The notes: a model not told the origin generated them from the sequence alone. A DNA stretch of 64,000 nt from Paenibacillus spongiae (GCF_024734895.1 NZ_CP091430.1:7317501-7381500); one strand, 5' to 3'. Shown: positions 16,457 through 26,598, numbered from the stretch's first letter. Numbers and translations are program-made.

Positions 16457-17695
16457 ATGAAACAAGAGATTATTGACCGCTTTAAATCGTATGCGCAAGT
16501 AAATACGCAATCCGATGACCACAGTGAATCCTGTCCTTCCACACCGGGACAGCTCACCCTCGCCAAGATGCTGGTCGACGAGCTGCGGACAATCGGCATG
16601 GAGGAAGTCAGCCTGGATGACAACGGTTATGTCATGGCCACCCTTCCCGCCAACACGGATAAACAGGTGCCGACCATCGGCTTTCTGGCCCATATGGACA
16701 CGGCGACCGATTTCACGGGGGCGGGCGTCAAGCCGCAGGTCGTGGACGATTACGACGGGCAGGACATTGTCTTGAACGAAGCGCTGCAGATCGTACTCTC
16801 CCCGAAGGACTTCCCGGAGCTGGCTGCTTACAAGGGTCATACTTTAATCACGACGGACGGTACGACGCTGCTGGGCGCCGACAACAAGGCGGGCATTACC
16901 GAAATCATGACCGCGATGGCTTACTTGGTTCAGCATCCGGAAATTAAGCACGGCAAAGTAAGGGTCGCCTTTACGCCGGATGAGGAAATCGGACGCGGCC
17001 CCCATCGGTTCGACGTAGCCGCCTTTAATGCCACGTATGCCTATACCGTGGACGGCGGTCCGCTCGGCGAGCTTCAGTACGAGAGCTTTAACGCCGCCGC
17101 GGCGCGGATTACGTGTAAGGGCAAGAACGTTCACCCCGGTACCGCCAAGGATAAAATGATCCATTCCTCGAAGATCGCCATGGAGCTGCACGGCAGACTG
17201 CCGGCGGAGGAATGCCCGGAACAAACGGAACATTACGAAGGCTTCTATCATCTCCTGTCCATCGATGGAGACGTAGAGGAAACAAAACTGCATTATATTA
17301 TCCGGGATTTCGACCCGAACAGCTTCAAGGCCAGGAAGGCGCGGCTCGCCGCCATCGTGGACGAGTTGAGAGCCATCTACGGCGCAGAGCGCATCGAGCT
17401 TGACATCAAGGATCAATATTATAATATGCGGGAGAAGATCGAACCGGTACGGGAAGTTGTCGACATTGCTTACAAGGCGATGGAGAATTTGGGGATACGG
17501 CCGGTCGTTGAACCGATCCGGGGCGGCACGGACGGCTCGCAGCTCTCCTACATGGGGCTGCCCACGCCAAACCTGTTCACCGGCGGCGAGAACTATCACG
17601 GCAGGTTCGAATATGCTTCCGTAGACAATATGATCAAGGCTGCCCATGTCGTCATCGAGATTGCGAAGCTCTTCGAGCAGCAGGCGAAGGCATAA
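16457..17695 (+). CDS. pepT: Peptidase T (tripeptide aminopeptidase)
   Basis: This 412-residue cytoplasmic M20 metallopeptidase removes the N-terminal residue from tripeptides. Zinc and catalytic residues are all present: HMDTA (His79, Asp81), GADNKAG (Asp142), DEEIG (Glu176, Glu177) and the C-terminal FTGGENYHG with the last His ligand. The dimerisation domain insert lies at about 210-320, with the NVHPG motif. Length matches PepT of Bacillus. ATG at 16457 follows AAGGAG. It is a single gene with its own terminator. Confidence 0.94.
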   Translation: MKQEIIDRFKSYAQVNTQSDDHSESCPSTPGQLTLAKMLVDELRTIGMEEVSLDDNGYVMATLPANTDKQVPTIGFLAHMDTATDFTGAGVKPQVVDDYDGQDIVLNEALQIVLSPKDFPELAAYKGHTLITTDGTTLLGADNKAGITEIMTAMAYLVQHPEIKHGKVRVAFTPDEEIGRGPHRFDVAAFNATYAYTVDGGPLGELQYESFNAAAARITCKGKNVHPGTAKDKMIHSSKIAMELHGRLPAEECPEQTEHYEGFYHLLSIDGDVEETKLHYIIRDFDPNSFKARKARLAAIVDELRAIYGAERIELDIKDQYYNMREKIEPVREVVDIAYKAMENLGIRPVVEPIRGGTDGSQLSYMGLPTPNLFTGGENYHGRFEYASVDNMIKAAHVVIEIAKLFEQQAKA

Positions 17696-17697
17696 CG

Positions 17698-17759
17698 ATA
17701 TACACAAAGAACTCCCGGAGGAAGCTTGATTCCCCTCGGGAGTTCTTTGTGTATTTTTG
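17698..17759 (+). terminator. Terminator after pepT
   Basis: Long arms starting ATACACAAAGAACTCCC, with the matching complement, are followed by five T. Confidence 0.88.
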
Positions 17760-17776
17760 CCGCACGGTGCTTACGC

Positions 17777-18472
17777 TCATATGCCGTGGATGCGATCCGC
17801 CAGTGACCGCAGCTGTGCCGGATCGATCGGGGCCAGACCGGATCTTCCGAAGCGGACGGCGGAACCGAAGTGCACCTCGGTAACACCTGTTTGTTCAATG
17901 AATGGGATGACGGTCTCCGGCGTAAGTCCGCTCCCGGCCAGAATGCGCGGCAAGCCTCCGCACGCTCCCGCTTCCTCGACGAGCCGGCGGATCTCAGGAA
18001 CCGCCTCCGGTGCCGGTCGGGGCCCGCCGGAGGTCAGCACGCGGGATATGGCCGGATAACGGGCCAGCGTCCGCAGGCCGGCGATTTGATCCTTCAGCTC
18101 GTCGAAGGCACGGTGATAGGTGACGTCCAGACCGCCCGCCAAGGGCAGCAGCGTTTCCAGCGCCCGCTCGTCGATCTGTCCTTCCGCCGTTAACGCGCCC
18201 AGCACAATGCCGGCCGCACCCGTCGCGGCGATGGCCTTCACTTCCGCCGCCATTGTCGCAACATCGGAGCTGCCGTAGACAAAGGAACGGCTGTGCGGTC
18301 TAACCATGACGTTCACGGGAATGCTCACCGCTTGAACGACCTGCTCGACCATTCCGATGCCGGGCGTCAGCCCGCCTTCCGTAATCGCCGTTATTAATTC
18401 AATGCGGTCCGCGCCGTTCTCCTCCGCTGCTATTGCATCCTCCACGCAAGTCGCGATAATTTCCAGAATCAT
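17777..18472 (-). CDS. cutC: CutC-family copper homeostasis protein
   Basis: This 231-residue TIM-barrel protein of the CutC family has the usual opening LEIIATCVEDAIAAEENGADRIEL (quoted in part) and the motifs VMVRPHSRSFVYG, TYHRAFDE and ILTSGG-like RVLTSGGPRPA. CutC proteins are cytosolic and linked to copper tolerance; the enzymatic activity is not established. The start at 18472 is chosen because it follows CAGGAGGG at good spacing. A longer frame to 18562 adds a basic non-homologous tail. It lies 120 bp behind an asparaginase gene and could be read with it. Confidence 0.88.
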   Translation of the reverse strand: MILEIIATCVEDAIAAEENGADRIELITAITEGGLTPGIGMVEQVVQAVSIPVNVMVRPHSRSFVYGSSDVATMAAEVKAIAATGAAGIVLGALTAEGQIDERALETLLPLAGGLDVTYHRAFDELKDQIAGLRTLARYPAISRVLTSGGPRPAPEAVPEIRRLVEEAGACGGLPRILAGSGLTPETVIPFIEQTGVTEVHFGSAVRFGRSGLAPIDPAQLRSLADRIHGI

Positions 18473-18592
18473 ATTCGAACCCTCCTGCTTCCCCGCTCCA
18501 TGATAATCAAGATGGCGATTGCGGCCTTGCTTTGCCCGCAGGCCTCCGCTTCGCCGTTTCATTCCCCCGGAATCCCCCTGCTAGCGTGCAGA

Positions 18593-19597
18593 TTAAGCTT
18601 CCAGCGTAAATACCGCGCGCCGCTCCCCGACCGGCGTGCCGCCGTCATTGACGATTGTATTCGGAACAAGCGCGTACAGACGGTTGATCGTGTCCTTATT
18701 GTCATACCCGATATGCTCCAGAATGGAAGCGATGATGCACGGCCACACCTGCTCGGAGCCGTCCGATACTTTCAATGAAATACCGATCCGCTCCTTGCGC
18801 AGACCGATCCCGTATACGCCCTTCGCCCCGCCCTTGGCAGCCAGATTGGAATCCTTCAGCAGCGCCGAGCAGACGAATTGCGTATCTGCAATCATATCCG
18901 GATACTCATTCATGAGGCGGGCCATTCTGGCGACGGCATCGCGCGTTGGAGCATCCTCGATCAAATCCGGACAAGCCAGCTTCAGATAGGCATAGGCGAT
19001 CTTGTGCAGCGGAAGCGCGAAGATCGGCAGGCCGCAGCCGTCGATGCCTTGCGGAATGGACGCTGCCGGAACATCAGCGATGTATGCGAGCGCCTCCACT
19101 ATTTCCTTCTGAACGGGATGCTCGGGCTTGTAGTACGTGCGCTCGTCCCAGCCCATATGCTTGCTGAGCGCGACGAGTCCGGAATGCTTGCCAGAGCAGT
19201 TATGAAATATTTTGCGCTTCGGTTCATGGGCGCGATGGCGGTCCGCCTTGGCATCCTCATTGAGCGGATAGGTGGCGCAGCAATGAAGCCCTTCCTCCTG
19301 AATGCCCGTCTTGCGCAGAATAGACTCCAGCGCATCGATGTGGAAGGCTTCTCCCCGGTGCGAAGCCGCAAACAGCGCAGCTTCTTGGCCGCTCAACCCA
19401 TAAACTTCGTCAATCCGCCGCTTCATGCCCGGAATCGCCTGGAACGGCTTGGCGGCAGACCGCAGGAAGGTCACATGATCGGGATTGCCCGCCTTGTACA
19501 AAATCTTGCCTTTCTCATCCACTATTGTTATGGCTCCGTAATGGATATTCTCAAGCGTTCCGCCCCTGTATTCTTCTACTAATGTGGTAAATCCCAT
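18593..19597 (-). CDS. Asparaginase, Rhizobium etli type (Asparaginase_II family)
   Basis: This 334-residue protein matches the thermolabile asparaginase family (PF06089), unrelated to AnsA/AnsB. Its hallmark segments are present: the early RSAAKPFQAIP (near 45-55), ASHRGE (about 78-83), FHNCSGKHSGL (near 130-140) and GIDGCGLP (near 182). In this family serine and lysine residues of the SGKH and RSAAKP segments form the active site, with zinc at Cys/His positions. It converts asparagine to aspartate and ammonia in the cytoplasm. A ROK regulator lies upstream. ATG follows TAGGAGGG. Confidence 0.87.
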   Translation of the reverse strand: MGFTTLVEEYRGGTLENIHYGAITIVDEKGKILYKAGNPDHVTFLRSAAKPFQAIPGMKRRIDEVYGLSGQEAALFAASHRGEAFHIDALESILRKTGIQEEGLHCCATYPLNEDAKADRHRAHEPKRKIFHNCSGKHSGLVALSKHMGWDERTYYKPEHPVQKEIVEALAYIADVPAASIPQGIDGCGLPIFALPLHKIAYAYLKLACPDLIEDAPTRDAVARMARLMNEYPDMIADTQFVCSALLKDSNLAAKGGAKGVYGIGLRKERIGISLKVSDGSEQVWPCIIASILEHIGYDNKDTINRLYALVPNTIVNDGGTPVGERRAVFTLEA

Positions 19598-19664
19598 TGT
19601 GTACCCTCCTAATAGTTATATGGATATCTTCGCATCGTTCTTCGAGGCTTCTTCCGACCCCTGT

Positions 19665-20825
19665 CTACAATTGAAAGAACCGATTCTGCGAAAGCAAACC
19701 GGAACCGATTACAACCCCCCACTCGCTCAGCTCCGAGCGATGAATGCGGAATGATCCGCGAAGCGGCTCCCACACGATGTGCGAGGAACAGAGCGCCTCA
19801 ATTTCCCCGTAAATTTCCGGAAACTTATCCGGCAGTTCTCCGCACAAAATCACGCTGTCAGGGTTGTACATGCAGACGAGGTTGTTAATGGCAATGGCCA
19901 TATACGTCAAGGCACGCTCGATTAAGTGAACCGCCCATCGTTCTCCCGCTTCCCTGGCTGCAAAGATCTCCTCGATCTTATGAACCCGGCGCACTTTGCC
20001 CGCCTCCGAGAGCAAGGAACGGATATTGATGAACGTCTGCAGACATCCGGCTTTGCCGCATTCGCACATCATGCCGCCGGGATCGACCGTTATATGCCCG
20101 ATTTCACCCGCGCTGTTCATGCCGCCGCGGTATACCTCGCCTTCCAGGATGAGCGCAGAGCCCACTCCGCTGCCGAGGCCTAGAATCGCGGTCCGGCGGG
20201 AACCGACAGCTGCGCCCTTCAAATGCTCCGCGAGCGCCTTGGCCTTCAGCTCATTGTCAACAGCCGTCCTGATTCCGGTCAGCTCCGTCAACCGCTCGGC
20301 CAGACGGACATTCTTCCAGCCCAGCTGGACGGAGAACACGACGTCGCCCTTATCATTGTTTATTATGCCGGGCAGCCCGATTCCAATCCCGATGATCCGC
20401 GTTCGATCTACGGCATTCCTCTGCACAAGCTCCTCAATGGCCGCGCTAATACGGCTGATCGTTTCTTCAGGGCTTTCTTCCGCTTGGCGGGCCAGCTTGC
20501 AAGTGCATAAGACGCTGCCCTGCAGGTCGAGAATGCCGATACTGGCCCGATGACGGTCGAGTTCGATGCCAACCGATAATACCGCGGTATTTACAAGCCC
20601 GATGAGAGTCGATTTTCTCCCCAAACCGGTTGAAGCGGCAGCCTGGTCGGATTCGGACAAATACCCCTGCTCCATCAGTTCAAAGGCAATGCGGCTAACC
20701 GTCGTCGGACTCATGCCGGTTCGCTTGGCAATGTCGGCACGGGAGAGCGGATGATGCTTCTTGATGAGTTCAAAAACCGTTCGTCTGTTGTGCCGCTTCA
20801 TAACGTCTTGGTCATGCTTCTTCAT
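19665..20825 (-). CDS. ROK-family transcriptional regulator (NagC/XylR type)
   Basis: This 386-residue repressor-type ROK protein has a winged helix at residues 1-65 (RADIAKRTGMSPTTVSRIAFEL) followed by a sugar-kinase-like domain. Features are the phosphate loop GIGIGLPGIIN, the GLGSGVGSALI segment, ExGH (AGEIGH) and the zinc-binding C-E-C-G-K-A-G-C-L-Q. Such proteins usually sense a sugar or sugar phosphate. The start at 20825 follows TAGGAGAG at 8 bases. It precedes the asparaginase and cutC genes on the same strand (67 bp gap), but a sugar regulon is not visible nearby, so its targets are unknown. Confidence 0.87.
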   Translation of the reverse strand: MKKHDQDVMKRHNRRTVFELIKKHHPLSRADIAKRTGMSPTTVSRIAFELMEQGYLSESDQAAASTGLGRKSTLIGLVNTAVLSVGIELDRHRASIGILDLQGSVLCTCKLARQAEESPEETISRISAAIEELVQRNAVDRTRIIGIGIGLPGIINNDKGDVVFSVQLGWKNVRLAERLTELTGIRTAVDNELKAKALAEHLKGAAVGSRRTAILGLGSGVGSALILEGEVYRGGMNSAGEIGHITVDPGGMMCECGKAGCLQTFINIRSLLSEAGKVRRVHKIEEIFAAREAGERWAVHLIERALTYMAIAINNLVCMYNPDSVILCGELPDKFPEIYGEIEALCSSHIVWEPLRGSFRIHRSELSEWGVVIGSGLLSQNRFFQL

Positions 20826-21004
20826 GAACCACTCTCCTATTATTTTCACCATTGGATTAATTGAGGCGCCAAACCCGCTGGATCACATAAGATTCGTGGA
20901 AAATTCATTGAATAATGCCTTGATATTTATAAATCCAACGCTATATTCTCCATTGATGTTAATAATAAAGGAAGCTGCCGCAGTTGGTCAATCGCAATCG
21001 GGCA

Positions 21005-21058
21005 TAAAAGAAGCAGGCCGCTCATCCCGCACATTATACGGGTTAAACGGCCTGCTCC
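21005..21058 (-). terminator. Terminator of the osmoprotectant ABC operon
   Basis: The arms GAGCAGGCCG and CGGCCTGCTT, with inner CCCG/CGGG pairing, are followed leftwards by TTTTA. Confidence 0.8.
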
Positions 21059-21079
21059 ACCATGCAAGTCGAAATTTCG

Positions 21080-22636
21080 TTATATCAAACCTTGCTCCTT
21101 CAGCCACTCCTCCGCCACTTCGCGGGCTTGCCGGCCTTCAAGATCAACCTTCCCATTCAGGACGGACATCATCTGGTCATCTATTTTTCCCGCCAGCAGG
21201 TTCAATACCTCTTCGAGCTCCGGATATTCCTTCAACGTCTCCATTCGAACGACGGGCGCCGCATAGTAGGGCGGAAAATAATGCTTGTCGTCCACAAGCA
21301 CCTTCAAATTAAACGCTTGGATCCGTCCGTCCGTACCGAAGGCGTCATTCACATCCGTCGTTCCTTCCTTCACCGCGCTATAGGTTAATCCGGCATCCAG
21401 CCCCTTGGTTTGCTTGAACTTCATCCCGTATGTCTGCTGCAAACCGATATATCCATCCGGACGCTCGATAAACTCATGGGTCGCGCCTAAGATTAAATTG
21501 GGCGACTGCCGGGCAAGCTCGGTGAACGTTTCGATGCCCAGCTTCTCCGCATTGTCTTTGCGCATGGACAGCGTGTACGTGTTATTGAAGCCGATCGGCT
21601 TTAACCAGGCGACATTGAACTTCTCCTCGTACGCCGCCTTTACCTTCCGATAGGTGATCTCCGGGTCGCCGCTGATCGCCTTTTCCTTCAGCACGGAGGT
21701 CCAGCCCGTCCCGGTATACTCCGGATACAGGTCGATATCGCCGCTGACCAAGGCGCTGTGCGTGACCGACGATCCGCCCAGGAACGGCTTGCGGATCACC
21801 TTGAGCTCGGTCTTGGCCTCGATCAGGGACGCCATCATATGCACGAGAATATCCTGTTCGGTGAAGTTCTTTCCGCCGACAACAATCGACTCCGATCCAA
21901 GACCGCCGACCTTTGAAAAAATCCCGGCCGCGATCAATAGGATCAACGCCGCTCCGATCGCGATCTCTAGTCCCCTGACGACCTTGTTCGTTTTTCTCGT
22001 TCTCTTGCGTATCCCCTTCGGGGTCACAGCCCGCTCCATTCGCTCGAGCATGAAATCGAACAGAAGTGCCAGCAGAGCGGCGGGGATCGTGCCCGCCAGG
22101 ATCAATTCCGTATTCACCGTCGAGATGCCCCGGAAGATCAGGTCGCCAAGCCCGCCCGCTCCGATAAGAGAGGCAAGCGTGGCTACCCCGATCAGCATGA
22201 CGGTCGCCGTCCGAATGCCGGCCATAATGACGCTGAGCGCCAGAGGCAGCTCGATCTTGGTCATGACCTGGAGACTGGTCATTCCCATGCCGATACCGGC
22301 TTCTTTAATCGGCTTGTCCACATTCATAATTCCGGTATACGTATTTCTCATAATCGGCAGCAAAGCGTATACCGTTAAAGCCACAATGGCGGGAACCATC
22401 CCGATCCCCAGCAGAGGAATCATGAAACCGAGCAGGGCCAAGCTCGGAATCGTCTGAAAGAGCGAGGCTACTCCGATAATAGGGGAAGCCAGCCTGGGAA
22501 AGCGGGTCAGCGCCAGCCCGGTCGGGATCGAAATCACGATCGCAATGACCAAAGCGATAAACGATATTTGAATATGCTCCATCGTGGCGCGGATAATATC
22601 ATCCTGTCTATTCACGAATACATCCCAGAGATTCAT
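21080..22636 (-). CDS. Osmoprotectant ABC transporter, fused permease and substrate-binding protein
   Basis: This 518-residue fusion has residues 1-210 as an OpuB/OpuC-type permease with about six helices and the EAA loop (KEAGIGMGMTSLQV). After a basic linker and a further helix (near 228-245), residues 250-518 are an OpuAC/ProX-type binding domain (VGGKNFTEQDIL, LYPEYTGTGW, NNTYTLSMR). The binding domain would face outside on the membrane anchor. It imports quaternary amines such as glycine betaine, carnitine or choline. It works with the ATPase encoded 13 bp upstream. The fused form resembles OpuF-type systems. Confidence 0.9.
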   Translation of the reverse strand: MNLWDVFVNRQDDIIRATMEHIQISFIALVIAIVISIPTGLALTRFPRLASPIIGVASLFQTIPSLALLGFMIPLLGIGMVPAIVALTVYALLPIMRNTYTGIMNVDKPIKEAGIGMGMTSLQVMTKIELPLALSVIMAGIRTATVMLIGVATLASLIGAGGLGDLIFRGISTVNTELILAGTIPAALLALLFDFMLERMERAVTPKGIRKRTRKTNKVVRGLEIAIGAALILLIAAGIFSKVGGLGSESIVVGGKNFTEQDILVHMMASLIEAKTELKVIRKPFLGGSSVTHSALVSGDIDLYPEYTGTGWTSVLKEKAISGDPEITYRKVKAAYEEKFNVAWLKPIGFNNTYTLSMRKDNAEKLGIETFTELARQSPNLILGATHEFIERPDGYIGLQQTYGMKFKQTKGLDAGLTYSAVKEGTTDVNDAFGTDGRIQAFNLKVLVDDKHYFPPYYAAPVVRMETLKEYPELEEVLNLLAGKIDDQMMSVLNGKVDLEGRQAREVAEEWLKEQGLI

Positions 22637-22649
22637 GGCAGCCTCCTTC

Positions 22650-23759
22650 CTAGATCTGCTTCAGCAGCGCATCGATTAGACTGGAATTGGTCACAAGCCC
22701 CGCCAAATGCCCATTGGCGTGTACAATGGGAAGACTGCTGAGGCCGTGCTGCTTCATGATCTCAACCGCCTCGGTTACACCTGTCCCAATGGGAACGGAC
22801 GGGATGTCCGACTTCATAATCTCCTGCAGCGACATGTCTTCCTCATGATAGCGCTCTTCGAGCATCTCTTTGGTCACGATCCCCTTGAGAGTGCGGTTTT
22901 TATCCGTCACAAGCAAGCTATTCACGCGGTAATGCTTCATCAGCTTGGCTCCGTGCGCCAATCCGCGCGACAGGAAGACCGTCACCGGATTGTGGATCAT
23001 GACATCCTCTACCATCAAATTCTCGGACTCATGCAGCCGGTTCTCGCCGATAAACGTACGAACAAAATCGTTCTTGGGACGCCTCAATATCCGGTCCGGC
23101 GTATCCGCCTGAACAATCTCCCCTTCCCTCATCAGGACGATGCGGTCGGCGATCTTGAGCGCTTCGTCCATATCATGGGAGACGAATACGATCGTCTTCT
23201 TCACTTCTTCCTGCAGCCGGACCAGCTCATCCTGCAGCTGCTCGCGGCTGATCGGGTCGAGCGCGCTGAACGGCTCATCCATCAGAATGATCGAAGGCTC
23301 CGCAGCCATTGCCCGGATGACGCCAATGCGCTGCTGCTGGCCTCCGCTTAGCTCCGCCGGGTAGCGGTCCCGGTACATATCGGGATCCAGGCCGACCATA
23401 TCCATTAATTCATCGATTCTTTTTTCGTAGTCGGACTTATTCATTTTCTTCAGTCTGGGTACGATGGCGACATTATCTTTGATCTTCATATGCGGAAACA
23501 GGCCGATCTGCTGGATCACATAGCCGATATTCCGCCGCAGCAGGACCGGATTCATCTGAGCGATATCTTTGCCATTGACTAATATTTGACCGGAGGTGGG
23601 CTCGGCCAGCCGGTTGATCATTTTCATCGTCGTCGTTTTGCCGCAGCCGCTCGGGCCGATCAGGGTCACTAATTCGCCCGCCTTGATCTCCAGGTCGATT
23701 CCTTTCAACGCCATCATGCCGTCGTTATATTTTTTCGTGACTTGTTTGAATTGAATCAT
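22650..23759 (-). CDS. Osmoprotectant ABC transporter ATP-binding protein with CBS domains (OpuCA-like)
   Basis: This 369-residue ATPase has Walker A (GPSGCGKTT, near 34-42), signature LSGGQQQR, Walker B ILMDEPFSALDP and switch His (VSHDMDEA). Two CBS domains fill residues about 250-369; in OpuA/OpuC these sense ionic strength or nucleotides and gate transport. The start at 23759 (MIQFKQVTKKY) matches the family. An in-frame ATG ten codons upstream has no ribosome site. It forms a two-gene operon with the fused permease/binding protein. Confidence 0.92.
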   Translation of the reverse strand: MIQFKQVTKKYNDGMMALKGIDLEIKAGELVTLIGPSGCGKTTTMKMINRLAEPTSGQILVNGKDIAQMNPVLLRRNIGYVIQQIGLFPHMKIKDNVAIVPRLKKMNKSDYEKRIDELMDMVGLDPDMYRDRYPAELSGGQQQRIGVIRAMAAEPSIILMDEPFSALDPISREQLQDELVRLQEEVKKTIVFVSHDMDEALKIADRIVLMREGEIVQADTPDRILRRPKNDFVRTFIGENRLHESENLMVEDVMIHNPVTVFLSRGLAHGAKLMKHYRVNSLLVTDKNRTLKGIVTKEMLEERYHEEDMSLQEIMKSDIPSVPIGTGVTEAVEIMKQHGLSSLPIVHANGHLAGLVTNSSLIDALLKQI

Positions 23760-23905
23760 GGCAGCACCCCATCTATCCACTCGTTTCATGGTATGGCCAT
23801 ATTCTGCCCAGAATCCCGTTTCCTACGCGCGGCCGAGGCACCCCGCGTGCCTAAATACGAGGAAGCCGTCACAGACAGGATGCAGGTGCCCTGCACAGAC
23901 GCAAA

Positions 23906-23933
23906 CAAGGGCATCCTCAGCAGGATGCCCTTG
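23906..23933 (-). terminator. Terminator of the MBL-fold hydrolase gene
   Basis: Perfect arms CAAGGGCATCCT and AGGATGCCCTTG enclose a four-base loop, followed leftwards by TTTG. Confidence 0.8.
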
Positions 23934-23967
23934 AATAGGTATCATATCTTATATTAATAATCGATGA

Positions 23968-24777
23968 TTACAACTCAATTTTCATGCCATCGTATGCGAC
24001 CGTAATGCCGTGCGGCTCGAAGATCTCGGTCAAATCCTCATGCAGCAGATGGGCGTTATGCGAGAAGTGGGTCACGACGAATTTGCCGCCTGGATTCATA
24101 ATTTCGTTGGCAAGCAGCCACTCCTTCGTCTCGAGCACGCAATCCGCATTCATATGGTTGCTGCGGCCGCCCAATTTGCCTGTGGTGCATTCCAGAATCG
24201 CCAGATCCAGCTTCTTGCCCTTCAGCCACTGCCAGGTTTGCTCCGGGAACCAACCGCTGTCGTGGCCGTAGAAGATCGTCTTGCCATCCTTCTCGATATG
24301 ATACACCAAGCAAGTCTCGGTCATATCGTGATCCGCGACCAGCGGGACGATCGTTGCGGTCTGCGTCTGCACCGGTTCGAACGGCTTTATAATATGGAAC
24401 CGGTACTTGTCCTGCTGCATGCCCAGCTTCTCGATACAGCTGCGAATAGGCAGATCATGCCCGTAGACATGAATCGGATGATCGCCCGATTTCGCATACC
24501 CCGCCATTCGGATCAGCATATCCTCGGCATACAGATGATCCGAATGCGAATGCGTGAAGATCAAATCCTTCACTTTATCCATATCGATATTGTCGCGAAT
24601 CGCATGATGGCAGGTGTCCGGCGGAAAATCGATCTTAAGCTCCCCGTCGATCATAACGGAGGTTCGTGTGCGGATGTTCTTGCCTCCTCGTGCCTGAGCT
24701 TGCTTGCACGTGTCGCATTGGCAGAATAAGGACGGGATTCCTTCAAAAGCGGCGGTACCTAGAAAATGAACGTTCAT
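23968..24777 (-). CDS. MBL-fold metallo-hydrolase (PhnP-like)
   Basis: This 269-residue metallo-beta-lactamase-fold protein has the metal motif THSHSDHLY (His76, His78, Asp80, His81), later ligands in the VADHD, GHDSGW and THFSHN segments, and an early C-x-C-x-x-C (19-24). That pattern occurs in PhnP/RNase Z-like phosphodiesterases with a structural zinc. It may cleave a cyclic phosphate or phosphodiester; the true substrate is unknown. There are no C-P lyase genes nearby. ATG at 24777 follows GAGGAGG. It is monocistronic. Confidence 0.82.
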   Translation of the reverse strand: MNVHFLGTAAFEGIPSLFCQCDTCKQAQARGGKNIRTRTSVMIDGELKIDFPPDTCHHAIRDNIDMDKVKDLIFTHSHSDHLYAEDMLIRMAGYAKSGDHPIHVYGHDLPIRSCIEKLGMQQDKYRFHIIKPFEPVQTQTATIVPLVADHDMTETCLVYHIEKDGKTIFYGHDSGWFPEQTWQWLKGKKLDLAILECTTGKLGGRSNHMNADCVLETKEWLLANEIMNPGGKFVVTHFSHNAHLLHEDLTEIFEPHGITVAYDGMKIEL

Positions 24778-25104
24778 TCGTTGTTACCTCCTCATAAACT
24801 TGAGTCCTCTATTGACGCAGTTTAAGCTGCACCAATAGATCATGTATGTACATAAGCATGCATCCCTTCAATTATAGCAGAAAGCAACCGCTTCCAAGGG
24901 AATAAACCCCAAAGAAAGCAGCCTCAATCCGTGAACGGAACGGTTCGGAATATCAAGCAAGGAAAGGACGGTGAGATAATGCAGCCGGGAACGCTGATTC
25001 TGTTTTCTTACAGAATCCCGATGCCATACCTGGTGATTTTCCGTAAGATTCTCGTTGAACGAAAAAAGGGTCCGGACAGGAACTTCACTCCTGCCCGGAC
25101 CCTG
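24778..25104. other. Intergenic region (hydrolase leader and permease terminator)
   Basis: These 327 bases hold the leader of the MBL-fold hydrolase gene and, at the far end, the terminator of the purine permease gene. I see no gene. Confidence 0.5.
25062..25103 (-). terminator. Terminator of the NCS2 permease gene
   Basis: The arms AGGGTCCGGGCAGG and CCTGTCCGGACCCT are followed leftwards by six T. It begins immediately after the stop codon. Confidence 0.88.
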
Positions 25105-26421
25105 TTATGCATGCTTCCCTGCCGAGGGGTCTCCCAGACGCCTCCAGTTCACGCAATTTTCCAATATAATGGCCATGATAATACCAATAACCAATCCGTT
25201 GCCGGCCAAAGGCCGGATGTAAGCCGGCAGGCCTGCGAACACTACCGGCGGCATCGTCATGATACAGATCCCGAGCAGCAATGGAAGCGCAAGCCGGTAG
25301 ATGCTCTTGGAATCGAAAGCGATTCCTTTGATCGTGCGGACCGCCGTGCCGAACATTTGCAGATAGGCAATGAACAATACGGCGCTCCCGACGCTTAGCG
25401 GCAGCTTCGAGAACCAATGGCCAAGCGGGGGAATAAGGCCGAGGAACAGAAACAATCCGCCGCCGACGACCAGCGCTTCCCGGCGCAGTATCTTCGTACT
25501 CTCCAGCAAGCCAAGCGAAGAAGCGAACGTGCCGAACGGAATCATGCCGAACACAGGCGCGATCATCGTGAACAGGCCTGTGAGCAAGAACGACCGCCGG
25601 TATTGCCCCTCTGTTGACGTTTGCCCGTACAACTTCTCCGCAGCCGTTAAAGCCGTAATGGTGTTCGACATATTAATTAGTCCAACGACAAACGAAGTGA
25701 TCAAGATGCCGTAATCCAGCCGCGGCTCTCCCCATGGGAACAGCTTCACCTTCCCGGCACCGGCAGCAAGCTGCTCGCTTCCGCCGGCCCCCGGAAAACA
25801 GAGTTCATAAACAAGCCACCCGAGCATGATGCCCAGCAGCAAGGCGAAGTTGCTCAGCCAGCCGGGCGCCTTCAAATATACGACCGCTACGAACAGCGCA
25901 ATACCGATCGATAGTAAGGCTACCGACGGATTGAGCTGCCCGTTCTCCTGTATGCCGAGCATTCCGGTGAAGAAATTCCTCATTAATTGAACGGTCAATA
26001 AGAACAGAGAGACGCTGATGACGACAGGATTAAACAGCTTGATCAAAATCTTGACGAAGCCGAGCCATCCCAGGACCGCCATCATCAACCCGGACAGCAT
26101 ATACCCAACGGCGAGAGCTCCCCCGACAGCGGCCAAGCTGCTCCCTCCCATGGACGCTGAAGCCGCAAGACTGAGGGTAATTCCCCACCAGAGGCCGGCC
26201 GGACCGTCCATAAGCGCATATCGATGCCCGAATAAGGCCTGGAGCATGCAGATGAGCCCGGTTAGGATGAATGAAAACTGAAGCGCATAAGCGATTTGTG
26301 CCGCGGGCAGCTGAAAGGCTTGCCCCAAAGTAAGCGGTACGACAACCGTATTGGTCAGGATAAAAAACATCCACTGTACACCGGCAAGGCCAATCTTAGG
26401 TGTAAACTGCATTTGCATCAT
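25105..26421 (-). CDS. Nucleobase permease, NCS2 (uracil/xanthine) family
   Basis: This 438-residue membrane protein has twelve to fourteen helices. NCS2 features are the opening GLAGVQWMFFILTNTVVVPLTLG (quoted in part), the short strand region ALMDGPAGLWWG and the conserved FNPVVISVSLFLL segment. It is likely a proton symporter for xanthine, uracil or a related base. I find no purine or PyrR-type leader in the 150 bases upstream, so regulation is not evident. ATG follows AAGGAA. It is a single gene between an MBL-fold hydrolase and mhqD. Confidence 0.82.
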   Translation of the reverse strand: MMQMQFTPKIGLAGVQWMFFILTNTVVVPLTLGQAFQLPAAQIAYALQFSFILTGLICMLQALFGHRYALMDGPAGLWWGITLSLAASASMGGSSLAAVGGALAVGYMLSGLMMAVLGWLGFVKILIKLFNPVVISVSLFLLTVQLMRNFFTGMLGIQENGQLNPSVALLSIGIALFVAVVYLKAPGWLSNFALLLGIMLGWLVYELCFPGAGGSEQLAAGAGKVKLFPWGEPRLDYGILITSFVVGLINMSNTITALTAAEKLYGQTSTEGQYRRSFLLTGLFTMIAPVFGMIPFGTFASSLGLLESTKILRREALVVGGGLFLFLGLIPPLGHWFSKLPLSVGSAVLFIAYLQMFGTAVRTIKGIAFDSKSIYRLALPLLLGICIMTMPPVVFAGLPAYIRPLAGNGLVIGIIMAIILENCVNWRRLGDPSAGKHA

Positions 26422-26598
26422 GATTCGGTGTTCCTTCCTACCTTAAACAAGGATGATGAGATGCTCGCCCATTTTCGACAAGCGGATTCCGATGGGCACT
26501 AATCAATTATGATACCACGACGGCCGTGAATCCAACATCCGAATTATGTAAGCCCTTGGACAGAATAACCGGCATCCGGCATCCTTTAGGGTTAAATT

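Noticed and set aside
16844-17707. Minus-strand open frame of 287 codons
   Set aside because: Antisense to pepT, whose zinc and catalytic residues are all present.
18473-18562. N-terminal extension of CutC
   Set aside because: The basic tail is non-homologous and the downstream ATG has a strong ribosome site.
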